From an uncultured Christensenella sp. (GTDB lineage Bacteria > Bacillota > Clostridia > Christensenellales > Borkfalkiaceae): a stretch of 64,000 nt of DNA. Every line of letters starts with the position of its first letter. Within the stretch, counting starts at the first letter, position 1. Below the pieces are notes generated by a model, which did no database searches, was not told where the DNA came from, and was given only the letters and a program-made list of their open reading frames with translations. The stretch is from the NCBI GenBank assembly GCA_910578145.1, contig CAJTPJ010000007.1, forward strand, positions 1 to 64,000, in the 5' to 3' direction. Positions 1 through 8,104 of the stretch are shown here, piece after piece. The position numbers were made by a program, and so were the translations under genes.

Positions 1-10
1 GTAAATTAAC

Positions 11-36
11 GCCCCCTGCGCGGTTGCGCAGGGGGC
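11..36. terminator. Strong intrinsic terminator hairpin
   Basis: A perfect 11-bp GC-rich stem with a GGTT loop. On the plus strand it is followed by a T-rich run, so it suits a gene left of the window; on the minus strand it lies about 65 bases beyond the rex stop and could also end the rex transcript. Confidence 0.75.
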
Positions 37-59
37 GTTTTAAGTTTAATTTTAGTGTT

Positions 60-115
60 ACGCCATACCGTTTACGCCATACTGCTTACGCCATACCGTT
101 TACGCCATACTGCAA
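60..115. repeat. 28-bp tandem duplication at the rex 3' end
   Basis: Two head-to-tail 28-bp copies differ only at the last two bases, and each is itself a near-duplicate of a 14-bp half unit beginning ACGCCATAC. The rex stop codon lies in the right-hand copy, so the last codons and stop of rex are repeated downstream as non-coding sequence. This looks like local slippage. Confidence 0.8.
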
Positions 116-711
116 AGCACGGCAAGGTTGGCGGCAACGTCTATGTTGCGCACAACGCAGTGTTCGGGCACGCGCAAAAGCACGGGCGCAAAGTTTAAAA
201 TAGACTTCACCCCGCAAGCTACAAGCCTGTCCGCAACGTCCTGCGCGTGTTTAGCGGGCACGCATATTACCGCAAGCGTTACCGCGTGCGACGTTATCCC
301 GCTTTCTATTTCAGCCGCGTCCAAAACGGGCTTGCCCGCTATTTTCGTGCCTATTTTCTTGGCGTCGTTGTCAAACGCCGCAACAAGTTCTATTCCGTAA
401 TTTACAAACCCGCCGTATGCGAGCAGCGCGCTGCCCAGCCCGCCCGCGCCAACTATGGCGGCGTTTTTTTTGTCGTTGCAACCAAGAAATTCTTCAAGCG
501 CGGCTATAAGCTCGCTTAGCAAATACCCCACGCGCGTTCTGCCCTGCGCCGAGGTGTAGGCAAGGTCCTTTCTTACAAGCACTTCGCCCATACCCAAAGC
601 GCGCGCTATCGCGCCCGAGGAAACGTAAGTTACCCCGCCGCCCAGCGTTTTAAGATAATTTAAGTAAACCGGTAGCCTTTGCAAGCTTGTAATCGGTACG
701 TCGCTTCTCAT
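100..711 (-). CDS. rex: Redox-sensing transcriptional repressor Rex
   Basis: 203 aa, the normal length for Rex, a repressor that reads the NADH/NAD+ ratio and controls fermentation and respiration genes. The N-terminal winged helix (about residues 1-75) includes the family phrase VRKDLAY. A Rossmann domain follows with the nucleotide-binding loop VGAGGLGSAL (about residues 87-96) and a C-terminal swap helix. The ATG has an upstream AGGTG. It lies 10 bases after the ROK kinase gene and is probably co-transcribed with it. Rex recognition is secure; its targets cannot be read from this window. Confidence 0.95.
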   Translation of the reverse strand: MRSDVPITSLQRLPVYLNYLKTLGGGVTYVSSGAIARALGMGEVLVRKDLAYTSAQGRTRVGYLLSELIAALEEFLGCNDKKNAAIVGAGGLGSALLAYGGFVNYGIELVAAFDNDAKKIGTKIAGKPVLDAAEIESGITSHAVTLAVICVPAKHAQDVADRLVACGVKSILNFAPVLLRVPEHCVVRNIDVAANLAVLCSMA

Positions 712-721
712 TTTTCACCTG

Positions 722-1657
722 TCAATCCATTACCAACGCCGCCGCGCCGTATGCGCCCGCGCGAGTGCCCAGCGTTGCGCACTCTATCTTAACCGGCGCG
801 TAATCAACGCCGCCAAAAAGCTCCTCGTCAACCAGCTTTTGCAAAGGCGCGGTAAGCCGCGAGCCCTGCGCCGCCACCCCGCCGCCTATCGTTATTATCT
901 GCGGGCGGAATATGTTTGCAAGGTTTGCCACGCCGCAGGCAAGATATTTTAAATACCAATCCACAACTTGACGCGCGGTGCGGTCGCCGTCCATATACTC
1001 AAACGCGGTGCGCCCGTCCGCAGTGGAAAGGTTGTACGTTTTCCACATATCCGAGCCTGTGTCCTCTTCCATTGCCCATTTCGTACGCGCGGTAAGCGCC
1101 CGCGCCGAACTGTATGCTTCAAAACAGCCGCGCCTGCCGCAGGTGCAATAATCGCCGCCGCGCTCTATAACCATATGCCCGACCTCTGCGCCGGCGCCTT
1201 TGTTTCCCTCGAATATTTTGCCGTCGAGGATAATGCCGCCGCCTACGCCCGTGCCAAGCGTTACCATTACTATATCTTTATTGCCCTTGCCCGCGCCGAA
1301 CTTGGCTTCGCCCAAAGCCGCGCCGTTTGCGTCGTTGCAAACTTTTACGGGAATTTTAAATTTATCCGAAAGGATTTGTTTTAAAGGGTAATTTTTAAGT
1401 TCGAGATTTCCCGAAAAAATTACTTTGCCTTCTGCGCCGTCGATAATGCCCGGGCAACATACACCCACGCCGCCTATTGCCGAAAATACTTTGCCGCTGT
1501 TATGTACCAGAGTATCCGCAAGCGTTATTATGCAATCCGCAAGCTCCTCGCCGATTAGCGTGGGAACGTTGCCCTCGCACAAAATTTTACCGTTTTTATC
1601 TATTATAATGCCTTTGACCGTCGTTCCGCCAACGTCAATGCCCATATACAGCGCCAT
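722..1657 (-). CDS. ROK-family sugar kinase (glucokinase-like)
   Basis: About 311 aa. It probably phosphorylates glucose or a related hexose or aminosugar with ATP. The phosphate loop is DVGGTTVKG, the catalytic Asp sits in NDANGAALGE, and the ROK zinc signature CTCGRRGCFE is intact. The open frame runs upstream to a TTG at 1687, but a promoter at 1687-1715 puts the transcription start near 1680, so the ATG at 1657 is chosen. A paralogue lies at 43745-44707. Substrate specificity cannot be assigned. Confidence 0.88.
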   Translation of the reverse strand: MALYMGIDVGGTTVKGIIIDKNGKILCEGNVPTLIGEELADCIITLADTLVHNSGKVFSAIGGVGVCCPGIIDGAEGKVIFSGNLELKNYPLKQILSDKFKIPVKVCNDANGAALGEAKFGAGKGNKDIVMVTLGTGVGGGIILDGKIFEGNKGAGAEVGHMVIERGGDYCTCGRRGCFEAYSSARALTARTKWAMEEDTGSDMWKTYNLSTADGRTAFEYMDGDRTARQVVDWYLKYLACGVANLANIFRPQIITIGGGVAAQGSRLTAPLQKLVDEELFGGVDYAPVKIECATLGTRAGAYGAAALVMD

Positions 1658-1686
1658 AAAATTTACCCCGTTACCGTTTTTCTTCA

Positions 1687-1715
1687 ATTATACACCAGCG
1701 GCGGCGAACCGTCAA
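1687..1715 (-). promoter_or_regulatory. Promoter of the ROK kinase-rex operon
   Basis: Minus-strand -35 TTGACG and -10 TATAAT separated by 17 bp. Predicted start near 1680, giving a short leader before the ATG at 1657. Confidence 0.75.
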
Positions 1716-1790
1716 GGGTATTGCTAATTTTTTATCAAATAAGCCTGCGCTACGGTTTAGTTTCGGTTTAGTTGCGGCGCGGCAAATAAA

Positions 1791-1812
1791 AAAGCGCGCC
1801 GCAGCGCGCTTT
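1791..1812 (-). terminator. Terminator after dut
   Basis: Nine-bp stem (AAAGCGCGC with its complement), CGCA loop, followed on the minus strand by six T residues, 13 bases beyond the dut stop. Confidence 0.85.
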
Positions 1813-1824
1813 GTTGCGTTTAAG

Positions 1825-2283
1825 TTATTTCGTACCCGTAGAACCGAAACCGCCCTCGCCGCGGACGGTGTCGGAAAGCTCGTCCGAAAGAATAAATTCC
1901 GCGGTAACGTACGGCGTGATAACCAGCTGGGCGATGCGCTCGCCCTTGCCGATAGTTTGCGGCGCGCCCGAATGATTGTGAAGGGCTACCATAACCTCGC
2001 CGCGATAGTCGCTGTCAACCACGCCCACCTTGTTTGCAGGCGCAAGCCCGCGCTTTGAAGCAAGCCCGCTTCTGGCGTAAATAAGCCCCGCGCAACCCAA
2101 AGGCACTTCCATAGCAATACCCGTAGGTACCAACACGGTTTCGCCCGCGTTTATGGTTAAATCGCTATCTATACAGGCGTATAAATCCGCGCCCGCCGCG
2201 CACTCACTGCCGTAAGTGGGCAAAATTGCGTTTTTCCTCAGTTTTTTTACGGAAACTTGTCTTTTGTCGAAATTGAAATACAT
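1825..2283 (-). CDS. dut: Deoxyuridine 5'-triphosphate nucleotidohydrolase (dUTPase)
   Basis: 152 aa trimeric dUTPase that hydrolyses dUTP to dUMP, keeping uracil out of DNA and feeding dTMP synthesis. The five motifs are visible in order: AGADLYA, RSGLASK, the uracil-binding hairpin GVVDSDYRGEV, GERIAQLVI, and the P-loop-like C-terminus GEGGFGSTG. The ATG at 2283 has AGGAGA upstream; a longer frame runs into nrdG and is rejected. It sits 7 bases after nrdG, so dUTP clean-up is coupled to anaerobic dNTP supply. Confidence 0.95.
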   Translation of the reverse strand: MYFNFDKRQVSVKKLRKNAILPTYGSECAAGADLYACIDSDLTINAGETVLVPTGIAMEVPLGCAGLIYARSGLASKRGLAPANKVGVVDSDYRGEVMVALHNHSGAPQTIGKGERIAQLVITPYVTAEFILSDELSDTVRGEGGFGSTGTK

Positions 2284-2290
2284 ACTTCTC

Positions 2291-2824
2291 CTATAATTCA
2301 GCCTTATCGTCCCACAGCACGATTTTGTCCTGCGCAAGCGAGGGCTTTAGTAAAATTATTCTTTGGTTGGACGAACCGCGGAAACGCAGGTTTAAATCTT
2401 TAAGCTCTTCCACAAACTTTCCGTCAACCAAAACGTCCAAACATTCAAGCATTTCTTCAACCCTTTCCGCATCGCCCAATTTGCCCGTTAAAAGGTCGCG
2501 CTCGTAGTCGTAACCCGTAAAACACCAAAACGATTTTTCGGGAAATTCCTTTCTAAGCCTTTTGAGAAAAGGCGCCAAAACAAGCTGGTTTTCAGGCTCG
2601 AACGGGTCGCCCCCCAACAGCGTAAACCCCTTGATATATGGGGGTCTAAGCCCGTTTATGATAGATTTTTCCACTTCTTCGGTAAAAGGTTTGCCGTAGT
2701 TAAAATCCCACGTTTCTGGGTTAAAACAGTTTTTGCAGTGATTGCGGCAACCGCTGACGTAAAGCGAAACGCGCACCCCCGGCCCGTTGGAAACGTCGTA
2801 CCATTTTATAGTTGCATAGTTCAT
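2291..2824 (-). CDS. nrdG: Anaerobic ribonucleotide reductase activating protein NrdG
   Basis: 177 aa radical SAM enzyme that installs the glycyl radical on NrdD. The iron-sulfur motif CRNHCKNC (CxxxCxxC) lies near residues 26-33, followed by the GGDPF segment that contacts SAM. The ATG at 2824 has a GAGGGGA ribosome-binding site, preferred over a start four codons upstream. A hairpin separates it from nrdD, which may lower its expression relative to the reductase. Confidence 0.95.
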   Translation of the reverse strand: MNYATIKWYDVSNGPGVRVSLYVSGCRNHCKNCFNPETWDFNYGKPFTEEVEKSIINGLRPPYIKGFTLLGGDPFEPENQLVLAPFLKRLRKEFPEKSFWCFTGYDYERDLLTGKLGDAERVEEMLECLDVLVDGKFVEELKDLNLRFRGSSNQRIILLKPSLAQDKIVLWDDKAEL

Positions 2825-2837
2825 AAGTCCCCTCACA

Positions 2838-2868
2838 AAAACCGCGGTTTCTTGCGCCCCGCGGTTTT
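2838..2868 (-). terminator. Hairpin between nrdD and nrdG
   Basis: Ten-bp stem (AAAACCGCGG and complement, 11-base loop) followed by five T residues on the minus strand, ending just before the nrdG ribosome-binding site. It may be a leaky terminator or mRNA-processing site that sets the NrdD:NrdG ratio. Confidence 0.6.
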
Positions 2869-2938
2869 CCGTGAATTAACGATGCGCAAGCGTTAAACCT
2901 TTGCTTAAAACTTTAACCGCAGTTTTGCGGCGTGCGTT

Positions 2939-5065
2939 TTAAAGGTGCAACACTCGCGATTTTATCTCCTTCGTTTTGCCAACGTTCCAAAAGTTTTCAC
3001 CCAAATATCCGCACGTGCGGCGGGTTACGTTCATTTTACGCTGGTCCTTGTTGTGACAAACGGGGCATTCCCATTCGTTATCGTCGTTAATGATAATTTC
3101 GCCGTCGAAGCCGCAAACGTGACAATAGTCGCTTTTAGTGTTAAATTCGGCGTACTGTATGTTGTCGTAAATAAACCTTACTACGTCCTCCATAGCCGTG
3201 AGGTTATGGCGCATATTGGGTATTTCCACGTACGAAATAGCACCGCCTGACGATATCTTTTGGAATTGGCTTTCAAAGTTAAACTTAGAAAACGCGTCTA
3301 TATTCTCGCGCACGTCAACGTGATAGCTGTTGGTGTAATAACCCTTGTCGGTAACGTCGGTTATAGTGCCGAAACGCTCTTTATCTATTCTCGCAAAACG
3401 GTAGCAAAGCGATTCCGCAGGGGTGCCGTAAAGCCCGAAGCCCAGCCCCGTTTCCTTTTTCCACCGCTCGCAGTGGTCGCGCAGAGTTTGCATAACTTTA
3501 AGCGCGAATTCCTTGCCCTCGGGGGTGGTGTGCGAAACGCCTTTTACCAGCTTAGTAAGCTCGTAGACCCCTATATATCCCAAAGATATCGTGGAATAGC
3601 CGTCTAAAAGATACTTGTCGATAACCTCGCCGCTTTGCAATCTTGCAATAGCTCCGTACTGCCAATGCACGGGCGAAACGTCGCTGGTTACACCCATAAG
3701 CGCGTTGTGGCGGCACATTAACGCCTCGTAGCAAAGCGACAGCCGCTCTTCAAGAATTTCCCAAAATCTCTTTTCATCGCCCTTGGCAAGTATGCCGCAC
3801 TGCGGCAGGTTTATTGAAACTACGCCCTGGTTAAATCTGCCCTCGAATTTATAGTTTCCGTTTTCGTCTTTCCAAGGGGAAAGGAACGAACGGCAACCCA
3901 TAGGCGAAAACACGTTGCCCTCGTAATACTCGCGCATTTTTTTAGCGGAGATATAGTCGGGATAAAGGCGCTTGGACGAACATTTTACCGCCAACTTGGT
4001 AAGGTAATCGTATTTGCCGCCTTTAAGACAGTTGTTTTCGTCAAGCACGTAAATAAGTTTGGGGAACGCGGGGGTTACGAAAACGCCCTTTTCGTTTTTA
4101 ATGCCCTCGTAACGCTGTTTAAGTATTTCCTCTATTATCATAGCGTTTTCTTCTACGAACTCGTCCTTTTCGTCCACCCAGAGGAAAAGAGTGACGAAAG
4201 GCGACTGACCGTTAGTGGTCATAAGCGTGTTTATCTGGTATTGTATAGTTTGAACGCCGGCTTTAAGCGCTTCTTTTACGCGCATATCCACGAAATGCTT
4301 TTTCGTTTCGGCGTCCAGCGTTGCGCCAAACTCCTCGTCGCACTGCGCTATATATTTATCGCGGGTACGGCGAAGGTATTTGCCGAGGTGCGCGATATTT
4401 ACCGACTGCCCGCCGTACTGAGACGAAGCGACGGAAGCGATAATTTGCGTGGTAATGGTGCACGCGGTTTGAAACGACTTGGGGCTTTCAATCATTTTGC
4501 CGTTCATAACCGTGCCGTTTTCAAGCATATCCTTAATATTTATAAGGCAGCAGTTGAAAATGGGTTGCAGGAAATAGTCGGCGTCGTGGAAGTGGATTGC
4601 GCCCTCTTCGTGAGCTTTGGAAATATGCTCGGGCAAGAGAATACGTTTAGTCAAATCCTTGGAAACTTCGCCCGCAATTAAATCGCGCTGGGTGGAAGCC
4701 GTGCGCGCGTTTTTGTTGGAGTTTTCTTCCATTACGTCTTTGTTGGAGTTGCGGATAAGCGAAAGTATGCTTTCGTCCGTGGTGTTTGCTTTACGGATTA
4801 AAGCGCGCTCGTAACGGTAGAGAATATACGCTTTCATAAGCTGATATTTCTGTAATTCCATCAGCTTTTCTTCCACCATATCCTGAATGTCTTCAACCAG
4901 CACGCGCTTTCTGTGGCGCGAAGCGATATCATCCACTATTTCAGATATCTGCGCGTCGGTTATTCTGTCCTCGAAATCAACGGCAGCGTTTGCTTTGGAT
5001 ATTGCTACGGCAATTTTGGTGCGGTCGAAATCACAAGTTGAACCGTCGCGCTTGATAACTTTCAT
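2939..5065 (-). CDS. nrdD: Anaerobic ribonucleoside-triphosphate reductase NrdD
   Basis: 708 aa class III reductase making dNTPs without oxygen. An N-terminal ATP-cone (about residues 1-90, starting MKVIKRDGST) gives allosteric control. The (beta/alpha) barrel follows. The C-terminus has the four-cysteine zinc site (CHVCG and CPVCH) and the glycyl radical loop RRTCGYLG. The ATG at 5065 has AAAGGAG upstream. The frame extends 14 codons further but overlaps the predicted -10. Promoter and NrdR boxes lie directly upstream. Confidence 0.97.
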   Translation of the reverse strand: MKVIKRDGSTCDFDRTKIAVAISKANAAVDFEDRITDAQISEIVDDIASRHRKRVLVEDIQDMVEEKLMELQKYQLMKAYILYRYERALIRKANTTDESILSLIRNSNKDVMEENSNKNARTASTQRDLIAGEVSKDLTKRILLPEHISKAHEEGAIHFHDADYFLQPIFNCCLINIKDMLENGTVMNGKMIESPKSFQTACTITTQIIASVASSQYGGQSVNIAHLGKYLRRTRDKYIAQCDEEFGATLDAETKKHFVDMRVKEALKAGVQTIQYQINTLMTTNGQSPFVTLFLWVDEKDEFVEENAMIIEEILKQRYEGIKNEKGVFVTPAFPKLIYVLDENNCLKGGKYDYLTKLAVKCSSKRLYPDYISAKKMREYYEGNVFSPMGCRSFLSPWKDENGNYKFEGRFNQGVVSINLPQCGILAKGDEKRFWEILEERLSLCYEALMCRHNALMGVTSDVSPVHWQYGAIARLQSGEVIDKYLLDGYSTISLGYIGVYELTKLVKGVSHTTPEGKEFALKVMQTLRDHCERWKKETGLGFGLYGTPAESLCYRFARIDKERFGTITDVTDKGYYTNSYHVDVRENIDAFSKFNFESQFQKISSGGAISYVEIPNMRHNLTAMEDVVRFIYDNIQYAEFNTKSDYCHVCGFDGEIIINDDNEWECPVCHNKDQRKMNVTRRTCGYLGENFWNVGKTKEIKSRVLHL

Positions 5066-5097
5066 ATCCTTTTTCTCCTTTGGTGCAAGTACTTCGT

Positions 5098-5126
5098 ATG
5101 ATATCACATATTTTGTGGTTTGTCAA
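5098..5126 (-). promoter_or_regulatory. nrdD proximal promoter
   Basis: Minus-strand -35 TTGACA (5121-5126) and -10 TATCAT (5098-5103) with a 17-bp spacer. A degenerate NrdR half site fills the spacer and a strong NrdR box lies 10 bp upstream of the -35. Confidence 0.85.
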
Positions 5127-5151
5127 CTACCTGCACTACAATATATTGTGT
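5103..5151. promoter_or_regulatory. NrdR box pair at the proximal nrdD promoter
   Basis: The box at 5136-5151 (CTACAATATATTGTGT) matches the NrdR consensus ACACWATATATWGTGT at 14 of 16 positions. A weak partner at 5103-5118 (about 10 of 16) overlaps the promoter spacer; centres are 33 bp apart. NrdR normally represses ribonucleotide reductase genes when dATP is high. Confidence 0.8.
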
Positions 5152-5186
5152 TTACGTATATAAAAATAACTAATAAATAAAAAACA

Positions 5187-5217
5187 GACCTTGTCCGCCT
5201 TTAAACGCGGCAAGGTC
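5187..5217 (-). terminator. glpK terminator, overlapping a predicted promoter start
   Basis: Stem of GACCTTG...CAAGGTC with further GC pairs, followed on the minus strand by a T-rich run. It should end glpK transcripts. The predicted start of the distal promoter (5219-5247) falls at the base of this stem. Confidence 0.8.
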
Positions 5218-5218
5218 A

Positions 5219-5247
5219 AGTATAATACTTTAATTATTTAAAGTCAA
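5219..5247 (-). promoter_or_regulatory. Second, distal NrdR-associated promoter
   Basis: Minus-strand -35 TTGACT (5242-5247), 17-bp spacer, -10 TATACT (5219-5224), with NrdR boxes starting 9 bp upstream. The geometry mirrors the proximal nrdD promoter, but transcription would begin inside a terminator hairpin. Confidence 0.65.
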
Positions 5248-5255
5248 GCATTGCG

Positions 5256-5303
5256 GTACAATATGTTGTGTGAAACATTTCTACAAATTTCTACATATTG
5301 TGT
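5256..5303. promoter_or_regulatory. Distal NrdR box pair
   Basis: Boxes at 5256-5271 (13 of 16 to consensus) and 5288-5303 (12 of 16), centres exactly 32 bp apart, which is about three helical turns and typical of cooperative NrdR sites. The right box touches the glpK stop codon. Confidence 0.8.
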
Positions 5304-6787
5304 CACGACGGGGAAAGCGTGCGTTTAACCGCACCCCGCCATCCGTCTATCAATAAACGCCGCTCCTCCTCGTCCATAGACGGGGAAAACGCGCGCGAAA
5401 CCGCGGCGTTGCGTTTGAGCTCTTCTATTCCGCTCCAATAGCCTGCGTTTAGCCCTGCAAGGTACGCCGCGCCCAACGCCGTAGTTTCGGAAATTACGGG
5501 GCGCTCCACCTCGCAACCCAGCAAATCCGCCTGAAACTGCATTAAAAAATTATTGTTGCTTGCGCCGCCGTCCACGGCAAGCCGCGAAATTTTAAGCCCT
5601 GAATCCTTTTGCATTGCCTCTACTAAGTCGCTTACTTCGTACGCAATGCCTTCGAGAGCCGCACGCACGATATGCCCGCGAGTGGTGCCGCGCGTAATAC
5701 CCGTTATAGTACCGCGGGCGCGCGCGTCCCAATAGGGCGCGCCAAGCCCCGTAAACGCGGGTACTACGTACACGCCGCCGCTGTCCTTTACCGAAAGCGC
5801 CACAGCCTCGCTATCGGCGGCGGAAGAAATAATTTTAAGCTCGTCCCTAAGCCACTGCACCACCGCGCCGCCAACGAACACCGAACCTTCCAAAACGAAA
5901 CAGGGTTTACCATCCGCCGTTGCGCCCAGCGTAGTTAAAAGACCGTTGTGACTTTTAACGGCTTTGTCGCCCGTGTTCATCAAAAGAAAACAGCCCGTAC
6001 CATAAGTATTTTTAACGTCGCCCTTGGAAATGCACAGTTGCCCGAAAAGCGCCGCCTGCTGGTCGCCCACCACACCGCAAACGGGAATGGGCGAACCGAA
6101 CAGCCGTGCGTCCGTACACCCGTAATTATAGCTTGACGAACGCACTTGCGGCAACATACTTTCGGGTATATCGAACAAACGCAACAGCTCTTTATCCCAC
6201 TTTAATTTATGGATATTGAAAAGCATAGTACGGCTTGCGTTGGTGTAATCGGTAGCAAAAATTTTACCGCGCGACAACTGCCACAATAAAAACGTATCCA
6301 CCGTTCCGAAAGCCAGCTCGCCGCGCTCGGCGCGTTCCCTCGCGCCGTCTACGTTGTCCAAAATCCACTTTATTTTCGTTGCGGAAAAATACGCGTCGGG
6401 CACCAAACCTGTCTTGTTGTAAATTTTTTCGGCAAAACCCTCGCGCCGCAGCCTATCGCAATAATCCGCGGTTCGGCGGCACTGCCAAACTATGGCGTTG
6501 CACACGGGCTTGCCCGTTTCCTTATCCCATACCAGCGTAGTTTCGCGCTGGTTGGTTATGCCTATTGCCGCTATATCCTGCGCTGTTGCGCCCGCGCGGA
6601 CTATAGCTTCGCCCACGACTGCCACCGTAGACCCCAATATATCCTGCGGTGAATGTTCTACCCAGCCCGGGCGGGGATAAATTTGCTTAAATTCCCTTTG
6701 CGCGCTTGAAACTATTTTTCCCTGCGCGTCAAACACTATTGCTCGCGTGCTGGTGGTACCTTGGTCCAGCGAAAGAACGTACTTCAT
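5303..6787 (-). CDS. glpK: Glycerol kinase
   Basis: 494 aa FGGY kinase converting glycerol to glycerol-3-phosphate. The N-terminus MKYVLSLDQGTTSTRA and the segments WQCRRTADYCD, GVVGDQQAALFGQ and GLGAPYWDARARG are textbook GlpK. The open frame runs 79 codons further upstream but that part is not family-like. The ATG at 6787 has no ribosome-binding site; instead the -10 box ends six bases before it, so the mRNA is predicted to be leaderless. No glpF or glpD is adjacent. Confidence 0.96.
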   Translation of the reverse strand: MKYVLSLDQGTTSTRAIVFDAQGKIVSSAQREFKQIYPRPGWVEHSPQDILGSTVAVVGEAIVRAGATAQDIAAIGITNQRETTLVWDKETGKPVCNAIVWQCRRTADYCDRLRREGFAEKIYNKTGLVPDAYFSATKIKWILDNVDGARERAERGELAFGTVDTFLLWQLSRGKIFATDYTNASRTMLFNIHKLKWDKELLRLFDIPESMLPQVRSSSYNYGCTDARLFGSPIPVCGVVGDQQAALFGQLCISKGDVKNTYGTGCFLLMNTGDKAVKSHNGLLTTLGATADGKPCFVLEGSVFVGGAVVQWLRDELKIISSAADSEAVALSVKDSGGVYVVPAFTGLGAPYWDARARGTITGITRGTTRGHIVRAALEGIAYEVSDLVEAMQKDSGLKISRLAVDGGASNNNFLMQFQADLLGCEVERPVISETTALGAAYLAGLNAGYWSGIEELKRNAAVSRAFSPSMDEEERRLLIDGWRGAVKRTLSPS

Positions 6788-6793
6788 AAGTAT

Positions 6794-6822
6794 AGTATAC
6801 CACGGCGGCGGTATAATTTCAA
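6794..6822 (-). promoter_or_regulatory. glpK promoter (predicted leaderless start)
   Basis: -35 TTGAAA (6817-6822), 17-bp spacer, -10 TATACT (6794-6799) on the minus strand. The expected +1 is base 6787, the A of the glpK ATG. A plus-strand TATAAT at 6812-6817 overlaps it. Confidence 0.75.
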
Positions 6823-6844
6823 GAGGGTTGGCGATAATAAGAAT

Positions 6845-7009
6845 ATGAGCAGTAAAAAAAAGACTAAACTTATAGAAGAAGTGTTTGAAACCTGCGCAAG
6901 CGCCAACGAGTGCACGGGGCTTTTCCAGCGGATTAACCTCGACCCCGAAGAAATTGCGCTTTTCCACAAGATGTACAACGAAATAGACGGCAAAAACAGC
7001 ATAGAATAA
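6845..7009 (+). CDS. Small hypothetical protein, divergent from glpK
   Basis: 54 aa, hydrophilic, predicted helical (KTKLIEEVFETCASANEC...), two cysteines, no signal or membrane segment. Codon choice resembles neighbouring genes, and it sits neatly between a plus-strand TATAAT (6812) and a perfect terminator. A weak ribosome-binding site (AAGAGGG) lies 17 bases upstream. Family not recognised. Longer in-frame starts to 6761 would overlap glpK. Confidence 0.55.
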   Translation: MSSKKKTKLIEEVFETCASANECTGLFQRINLDPEEIALFHKMYNEIDGKNSIE

Positions 7010-7011
7010 TG

Positions 7012-7039
7012 AAAAGGGGCGCATATATGCGCCCCTTTT
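7012..7039. terminator. Bidirectional terminator
   Basis: A perfect 14+14 bp palindrome (AAAAGGGGCGCATA and complement) with A and T runs at the ends, between two convergent genes; it can stop both. Confidence 0.85.
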
Positions 7040-7042
7040 GCG

Positions 7043-7921
7043 TTATTTATAAATTTCTTTTACTATATAACCGGCGTACGCCGCCGCTACGTTTACGCCC
7101 GTAACCTTTTCTATTCCGCCGAAAAATGCGTTGGAATTAACTTCGCACACCAACATACCCCGTTCGCCGTACAAAAGGTCTATCCCGCAATAATCCAGCC
7201 CCAGCGCTTCAGCCGTGCGCACGCACAAATTTTGCGTTATTTCGCATATATCCGCGGGGTTACCGCTTCCGCCCAGCTCTAAATTAGAGCGAAAATCCCC
7301 GTTGGAAACGCGCCGCATTGCCGCAACGCACCTGCCTCCCACAACTATAACGCGCAAATCCCTGCCCGCGCTTTCCTTAATAAATTTTTGGAAAAGGTGC
7401 GGCACGCACATCAGCTTCTTACATAAACTATCCAACTGCTCGCGGTTATCGGCTTTATAAACGCCCTTGCCCAAAGAGCCGTAACTTTCCTTTACTATCA
7501 AAGGATAGCCAAACCGCTTTTCCAATCCGTTTACAAATTCTTGCTTTAACTTTGCGGACGGGTTGTAGCACAACAGCCCCGCCACCGTTTCGGGCATAGG
7601 CACGCCGCGGTTTGCAAGCGCGATATGCGTGCTCATTTTATCGTCGCAAATTTCCACTGCGGCGGCGCTGTTAAACAGCCGCAACCCACTTTTTTCAAGC
7701 ATACGCGAAGCATACTTGTCCTTGTCCAGATAAATGCAAAAATCGTAACCCGAAATTTGCGCGGATATATTGCCCCCGCCGTCTATAAACAGTTCGGGCG
7801 CGCCGTTTAAAATATCCGCCGCAACGCCTAAACGCGCAAGCTCCTCTTTAAGCCGTAAAGATTGGTTCAACGCGGACGCAAGCGCGGAATACGCGTTATT
7901 TATAATAAGCCCGCGCCTCAC
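7043..7921 (-). CDS. RimK-like ATP-grasp ligase
   Basis: 292 aa. ATP-grasp fold of the RimK/LysX type, which ligates amino acids to a carboxylate of a protein or small molecule. Visible: the ATP-binding strand YPLIVKESYGSLGKGVY, the RVIVVGG segment, and metal ligands in CGIDLLYGERGMLVCEVNSNAFF. The start is a GTG at 7921 that overlaps the upstream gene's TGA, implying translational coupling; earlier in-frame codons belong to that gene. Third gene of an SPFH-RHH-ligase operon. Substrate unknown. Confidence 0.85.
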   Translation of the reverse strand: MRRGLIINNAYSALASALNQSLRLKEELARLGVAADILNGAPELFIDGGGNISAQISGYDFCIYLDKDKYASRMLEKSGLRLFNSAAAVEICDDKMSTHIALANRGVPMPETVAGLLCYNPSAKLKQEFVNGLEKRFGYPLIVKESYGSLGKGVYKADNREQLDSLCKKLMCVPHLFQKFIKESAGRDLRVIVVGGRCVAAMRRVSNGDFRSNLELGGSGNPADICEITQNLCVRTAEALGLDYCGIDLLYGERGMLVCEVNSNAFFGGIEKVTGVNVAAAYAGYIVKEIYK

Positions 7922-8097
7922 TCTTCGCCGTCCTTTTTTCTGCCCTTTTTGCGGTAATTTACGCACTCGGTCAAAAGATATTCTATCTGTCCGTTTACGG
8001 AGCGGAACTCGTCGTTCGCCCAACGTTCCAGCTCAACGTACAGCGCTTCGGAAACGCGTAGCGGTATTTGCTTTTTTAAATTCTTTTCTTTCTCCAT
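7918..8097 (-). CDS. Arc-like ribbon-helix-helix protein
   Basis: 59 aa. The pattern KKQIPLRVSEALYVELERWA, then a second helix ending SVNGQIEYLLTECV, is the Arc/MetJ fold: a beta strand that enters the DNA groove followed by two helices. It starts 7 bases after the SPFH gene stop and ends overlapping the GTG of the ATP-grasp gene. Likely a DNA-binding protein, possibly autoregulatory through paired palindromes upstream of the operon (9069-9087). Confidence 0.8.
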   Translation of the reverse strand: MEKEKNLKKQIPLRVSEALYVELERWANDEFRSVNGQIEYLLTECVNYRKKGRKKDGEE

Positions 8098-8104
8098 AAC
8101 GGAA

